From NCBI RefSeq assembly GCF_004359615.1, contig NZ_SCWA01000001.1:62001-126000 (forward strand): a DNA stretch of 64,000 bases, read 5' to 3'. Below the pieces are notes generated by a model, which worked only from the letters and a program-made list of their open reading frames with translations, ran no database searches and was not told the DNA's origin. The DNA is from Macrococcus brunensis. GTDB taxonomy: Bacteria > Bacillota > Bacilli > Staphylococcales > Staphylococcaceae. Below, piece by piece: positions 59,810 through 64,000 of this stretch (position 1 is its first letter; each line of letters opens with the position of its first letter). The position numbers were made by a program, and so were the translations under genes.

Positions 59810-61435
59810 CTAATTGATTCTCTGACGTTCCAATAAAACATTCTGATAGAAAATGCCTCGTCTCTCCATTAATGACTCGAAATGTCCAGACTCCATCAAT
59901 TTTCCATCTTCCAATACATAAATCATATCAAAGTCCTGTAAGATTTCAAGTTCATGACTGATGACGACCACTGTATTTTGCTTGAGAATCTGTTCTATCA
60001 TCAGCTGTCTGTTTACAACATCGATACCGTTGAACGGTTCGTCGAGCAGCCATAGAGGTCTATCTCTGAGCAATAATCTGATAAAGTGCAGTCGCTGGCG
60101 TTCACCACCCGATAAATTACGCCCAAATTCACTGATTGCGCTGTCTGCTGAAAAAGGTAAATGGAATGCTTCTAAATACTGATTAATCGCTTCAGTATTC
60201 TCACTGAAGAGATTATCCTGCACAGTGCCCTGGAAGAAATGATTCTTCTGCTGCATCACATTCAGTTCATTCATATAGCTTTCACGGTCGATGTCCTGCG
60301 TCGAGAGTCCGTCTGCCAGCATATCACTTGAGTAAAGTCCTGATAAAAGACTCATCAAAGTAGACTTACCTGAGCCGCTGCTGCCGACAATCGCTATCTT
60401 TTCGCCTTCACGAATAGTCATAGTCAAGTCATTTAATACCGGACGAACTTGTCCGGGATAAATAAAATGAAGATTTTTGAGTTCAATCGGCAGGACGTGT
60501 GCCGGCCGGATTTGGTCTTCCGGTGCAGAAAATGTCAGCAGATGTTCACTCGCCCGCTTCGTTTCCTGGTAATAGAAAGGAAAATTAGTCATTGGAATAG
60601 CCATCTCAAAGAGGGTGATAGTCACCATGACGATACTTGCATACATCAGTACAGTGCGGTCCAGCATGACATAGAGTACGCCCCAGATGGCCAGCATACT
60701 GAACAAATTGAGCAACCAGTCGTAGATTGCTATCAGCTGCTTTTCACGCAGAAGATTTTTTTCAAATTCATGTTGAGCTGTTAGAAGTCTCTGTGCATAA
60801 TGGCCCTGCTGATCGAAGACGGCTAAATCTTCGCGGCCTAGGTTAAAGTCTGCGAGAGTATCCATAAAATCAGTCTGACTGCTTCTTGTCCGGTTTGTCA
60901 GTCCGCTGAGCATCCGGCTGAAAACCAGAGGCAGCACCCCTAATATGATGAGCATGACACCCGCGATGACACCGACTGCCTGCCAGTCATAAAAAGCATA
61001 GATGACGCAGACATTGAGTGCAGTCAGTAACACGACCACCGGCGGATAGATAACTCTCAGTAATACGTTCTGCAGTTTCTCGATATCATTGACTGTCCGC
61101 TGCAGCAGTTCTGATAGACGCCATTTCTGATGTAAATTGACAAAGTCCAGCATCAGCTGGTCAAATGCACTTACTCTGACTTCTTTCAGCATACGGAAGG
61201 TAGCATCGTGGCTGATCAGACGTTCAAAATATCTTGCAACTGCCCGCACCACTCCGAGCAGTTTGATGGAAGCTACAAGAATCATCAGTGAATAGAGTGG
61301 AACACCATATGCACTTTTAGACAACATCAGACCGCTCAAGCTGAACATACCGATAGCCGTTAAACCACCAATCACGCCTATTAGAATAGCAAGTGACAGC
61401 GAGCGATAAGTTTGTTTATCAATCCATTTAAACAT
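59810..61435 (-). CDS. cydC: Thiol reductant ABC exporter, CydC-type subunit
   Basis: This 541-residue half-transporter has six helices (1-310) and an ATPase domain with Walker A GSSGSGKST near 352-360, signature NLSGGERQRLHF near 445 and Walker B LWLLDEPFNGID near 465. CydDC heterodimers transport thiols or heme and are needed for cytochrome bd assembly. The start overlaps the cydD stop by 8 bases. No cydAB is in the window. Confidence 0.9.
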   Translation of the reverse strand: MFKWIDKQTYRSLSLAILIGVIGGLTAIGMFSLSGLMLSKSAYGVPLYSLMILVASIKLLGVVRAVARYFERLISHDATFRMLKEVRVSAFDQLMLDFVNLHQKWRLSELLQRTVNDIEKLQNVLLRVIYPPVVVLLTALNVCVIYAFYDWQAVGVIAGVMLIILGVLPLVFSRMLSGLTNRTRSSQTDFMDTLADFNLGREDLAVFDQQGHYAQRLLTAQHEFEKNLLREKQLIAIYDWLLNLFSMLAIWGVLYVMLDRTVLMYASIVMVTITLFEMAIPMTNFPFYYQETKRASEHLLTFSAPEDQIRPAHVLPIELKNLHFIYPGQVRPVLNDLTMTIREGEKIAIVGSSGSGKSTLMSLLSGLYSSDMLADGLSTQDIDRESYMNELNVMQQKNHFFQGTVQDNLFSENTEAINQYLEAFHLPFSADSAISEFGRNLSGGERQRLHFIRLLLRDRPLWLLDEPFNGIDVVNRQLMIEQILKQNTVVVISHELEILQDFDMIYVLEDGKLMESGHFESLMERRGIFYQNVLLERQRIN

Positions 61436-63020
61436 TTTGCATCACCGCCTGATAGAATTCCTGATGACTGAAATCTGCACGTGTGCCATGTGACACTTTG
61501 CCTCCTTCAATATAAATCAGGTAGTCAGCTGACTGAATGGTCGCCCGCTGATGCGCAATCGTATAAAGCACCGACTGTTTACTGAGCTCTTTTAACGTTG
61601 CTCTTACAATTTCTGCTGTCTGTGCATCCAGCATCGCGGTCGGTTCATCAAAAATAATCATCGCCGCCGGATTTAATAGCGCCCGCATGAGCATCAGTCT
61701 ATGGGTTTCTCCGCCAGACAGCTGCTCGCCGCCACTTCCGAGGACTGTATCAAACCCGTGAGGCAGAGCCTCGATTCGTTCCAGCATATCGACCTGTTTC
61801 GCAGCAGAATAAAGTGCCTCTTCAGAAATCGCATTAAACATCGTGACATTATGACGAAGTGTATCATTCATCACAAAAGGCTGCTGGGACATATAAATCA
61901 GGTTATTTTCAAGATAAGCAGGCAGTTCAATCTGGCCGTGGCCATGATTCTCTATTCCTGACAGCATTTTAGCGAAGGTTGACTTGCCTGCTCCGCTTGG
62001 ACCGAATATTACAGCATGACGAATCGGTAATTCGTCATGAATCTGCATACTGAAGTTTGAATAGTTGAGCTGAGTATCCATTCTAATAGAATCACGGTCT
62101 GTATATGCATACTGAATACGCTCTGTGTCCTGTTCTTCAAGAAGTTCTGCATAGCCTTCTGCCTGTTTGCCTGTATGGAAGGCAGCACCTAAATCTTTGA
62201 GTGCATTATAAAACTCCGGTGCCAGCATCAGCACTACAATAGCCGTGTAGAAAGAAATCGTCTTAAAAACAATCAGGCCGAGTCCTATTTCCAGGGCGAT
62301 GATCCCGATGGAGAGCATAGTGATAAATTCAATCATCAGTGTAGACAGAAATGCAGTCTTCAGAATAATCATCGTCTTCTCTCTGAACCCTTCAGATTTT
62401 TCTGCGATATCTTGTTTAACACGCTCTTCATTATTAAACAGTTTAATCGTCACGATGCCGCGTATAGCATCAAGAAAATAACTGGAAAACTGATTGAGTG
62501 CAGTCATCTGATCCGTCGCTTTTTTTGCTGTGTTGATACCGATGATGATATAAAATAACGGTACAAAAGGTGCCGTAATCATCATGATAAAAGCGGCATT
62601 CCGATGAAAGAACAGCAGAAAAATAATGATGACTAAAGGAATGATGGCCGAGCGGTAAACTTGCGGCAGATAATCTGCATAGAAACTATCTATGCCTTCT
62701 ATTCCTTCAGTCGACAGGTTCAGTGTATCAGCAGCAGATTGTTTATCATTGATAAGCGAGCGGCGCAGCTGATGCTTAATCTTAGAACTGAGAACGACAC
62801 CGAGCCACTTGATGAAAAAATGCAGCACACTTCTTCCTATTAATATAGCGAGAATAATTCCTAACAATTGATACGGAATATTTTGATGCAGCACACCGTC
62901 AATCAGCTGTCCGATATTTAAACTCTGCATAATAATAATAGAAGCAAGTAAAATAGAAGCTATAAACAATAAACCATGTATATAAAAATAACGTTTAGAT
63001 AAACTTGTTAAATATTTCAC
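61428..63020 (-). CDS. cydD: Thiol reductant ABC exporter, CydD-type subunit
   Basis: This 530-residue half-transporter has six helices (1-300) and an ATPase domain with Walker A GPSGAGKST near 343-351, signature QLSGGETHRLMLM near 432 and Walker B MIIFDEPTAMLD near 452. It partners with CydC. GTG 63020 (MKYLTSLSKRYF) is the start, with GAGGATG eight bases upstream. It is the first gene of cydD-cydC-degV and is divergent from uppP. Confidence 0.9.
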   Translation of the reverse strand: MKYLTSLSKRYFYIHGLLFIASILLASIIIMQSLNIGQLIDGVLHQNIPYQLLGIILAILIGRSVLHFFIKWLGVVLSSKIKHQLRRSLINDKQSAADTLNLSTEGIEGIDSFYADYLPQVYRSAIIPLVIIIFLLFFHRNAAFIMMITAPFVPLFYIIIGINTAKKATDQMTALNQFSSYFLDAIRGIVTIKLFNNEERVKQDIAEKSEGFREKTMIILKTAFLSTLMIEFITMLSIGIIALEIGLGLIVFKTISFYTAIVVLMLAPEFYNALKDLGAAFHTGKQAEGYAELLEEQDTERIQYAYTDRDSIRMDTQLNYSNFSMQIHDELPIRHAVIFGPSGAGKSTFAKMLSGIENHGHGQIELPAYLENNLIYMSQQPFVMNDTLRHNVTMFNAISEEALYSAAKQVDMLERIEALPHGFDTVLGSGGEQLSGGETHRLMLMRALLNPAAMIIFDEPTAMLDAQTAEIVRATLKELSKQSVLYTIAHQRATIQSADYLIYIEGGKVSHGTRADFSHQEFYQAVMQNV

Positions 63021-63168
63021 AATTTCACATCCTCAGTTATATTATAATGATAAATACGCAAAACAAAAATAATACGCTTATAGTCAAACACCTGTTAAAA
63101 ATATTCTTATTATATGCCGATGTGGTATACTGTCAAAGAAAAAAGATAAGATATAAGGTGGTTAAGAA

Positions 63169-64000
63169 ATGGAATTTTTTATACTGTTAAAAGCGATTAT
63201 TTTAGGGATTGTTGAAGGTCTGACCGAATTTGCGCCTGTCTCTTCTACAGGTCATCAGATTTTAGTGGATGATATGTGGCTGAATTCAGCACAAGTACTT
63301 GGATCAAAAGAATCTGCCAATACTTTTAAAATTGTTATTCAGCTTGGTTCAATACTAGCTGCGGCATGGATTTTCAGACATCGTTTCGTTGATATGCTCA
63401 GTTTTAAAGCAGAACGTTCGGAGCGTCGTCTTAAACTTTCTCACATCATCATCGGTTTATTGCCAGCAGGTATTGCCGGCCTATTATTTGATGATTTCAT
63501 CGATGAACATTTATTCTCTGTTCCCACTGTTCTTGTAGGCCTCGCGCTCGGTGCTATTCTGATGATTGTTGCTGATATTTATGCGAAAAAAGTTCAGCAT
63601 CCTCAGACAGTAGACAGTATCACTTATCGTCAGGCCTTCATTATCGGTCTCGTTCAGATCCTTGCTCTCTGGCCAGGATTCTCACGTTCTGGTTCTACCA
63701 TTTCTGCAGGTGTACTGACAAAGCTTGATCATAAAGCAGCTTCTGATTTCACTTTTATGATGGCTGTTCCTATTATGGCTGCTGCCAGCGCTAAAAGTTT
63801 AATCAGTAATTATCAGTATATACATGCTGATCAGACATGGTTCTATATTTTAGGTTTTATTTTTGCATTTATCTTTGGGATTTTATCTATTAAACTTTTC
63901 CTCGACCTGATCAACCGTGTCAAACTGATTCCATTCGCCATTTACAGACTGGTACTTGTTGCAATCATTGCTGTATTGTACTTCGGTTTCGGTATCGGTA
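63169..64000 (+). CDS. uppP: Undecaprenyl-diphosphatase UppP/BacA (3' end outside window)
   Basis: UppP dephosphorylates undecaprenyl diphosphate to recycle the lipid carrier of wall synthesis and gives bacitracin resistance. 277 residues are visible; only about ten are missing. The catalytic motifs are EGLTEFAPVSSTGH at 16-29 and LWPGFSRSGST near 167-177, with about eight helices. AAGGTGG lies upstream of the ATG. A -10-like TATACT is at 63126-63131 without a convincing -35. Confidence 0.96.
   Translation, partial: MEFFILLKAIILGIVEGLTEFAPVSSTGHQILVDDMWLNSAQVLGSKESANTFKIVIQLGSILAAAWIFRHRFVDMLSFKAERSERRLKLSHIIIGLLPAGIAGLLFDDFIDEHLFSVPTVLVGLALGAILMIVADIYAKKVQHPQTVDSITYRQAFIIGLVQILALWPGFSRSGSTISAGVLTKLDHKAASDFTFMMAVPIMAAASAKSLISNYQYIHADQTWFYILGFIFAFIFGILSIKLFLDLINRVKLIPFAIYRLVLVAIIAVLYFGFGIG

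Noticed and set aside
63102-63131. Promoter of uppP
   Set aside because: TATACT is a fair -10 but no -35 or extended -10 supports it, so it is only mentioned with the gene.
1-64000. Mobile elements, prophage, tRNA/rRNA genes or a replication origin
   Set aside because: No transposase, integrase, phage structural gene, tRNA cloverleaf or DnaA-box cluster was recognised on either strand; gene order is conserved core genome.

Overview
The window is a stretch of low-to-moderate GC Firmicute chromosome. The gene order secA-hpf-comFC-comFA-fakB1, yvyE/tagO/gdpS, murB, nrdIEF, queF, dtpT, hisC, recQ, ltaS, pabAB, queCDE, mpfA, fruRKA, mgrA, cydDC, uppP is that of the Staphylococcaceae. Base composition looks higher in GC than Staphylococcus aureus. 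Tandem dtpT genes and the inserted two-component/czcD/zinc block also differ from S. aureus. A Macrococcus-like member of the family is my best inference; species is not resolved. I saw no mobile element, tRNA, rRNA, CRISPR array or phage gene. The genes are dense and every intergenic gap is under about 300 bases. uppP (right) and secA (left) run off the window.

Left part (1-16400): protein export and ribosome hibernation (secA, hpf), DNA uptake (comFA/FC), a fatty-acid-binding FakB, the wall teichoic acid initiator tagO, a GGDEF membrane protein (gdpS), a split threonine/serine exporter, peptidase T, a divergent glycerate-kinase-like protein, a bacilliredoxin (ytxJ), a lipoprotein and murB. 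Zinc/metal block (16419-22000): an OmpR-type two-component system, DUF2231 protein and CzcD efflux pump preceded by an 11-bp-period direct repeat. Next come a His-rich YtkA-type lipoprotein and, under a clear Zur box, a CobW/YciC GTPase with a zinc-poor L33 paralogue.

Middle (22175-40200): nrdIEF with NrdR boxes, queF, two tandem peptide transporters (the first with a CodY-like box), a lipid kinase, and a probable six-gene leftward operon yfmR-recQ-ABC transporter(2)-hisC-nucleotidase, then a ZIP metal transporter. Right (40196-64000): ltaS, a folate operon pabA-pabBC with two small or degenerate passengers, a preQ1-I riboswitch driving queCDE, a SigB-type promoter before a GlsB-like gene, mpfA with an unusual start region, the fruRKA operon with cre site and operator repeats, a second CobW GTPase, mgrA, a second DegV protein with cydDC, and uppP.

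Most of the window is conserved core genome. The most informative signals are regulatory: Zur, NrdR, CodY, cre/FruR, SigB and preQ1 elements, the putative response-regulator operator, the ribosome-binding-site/hairpin arrangement of mpfA, a 3-codon ORF overlapping ltaS, and a family of short intergenic palindromic repeats. I did not find a clear undescribed defence or biosynthetic system.
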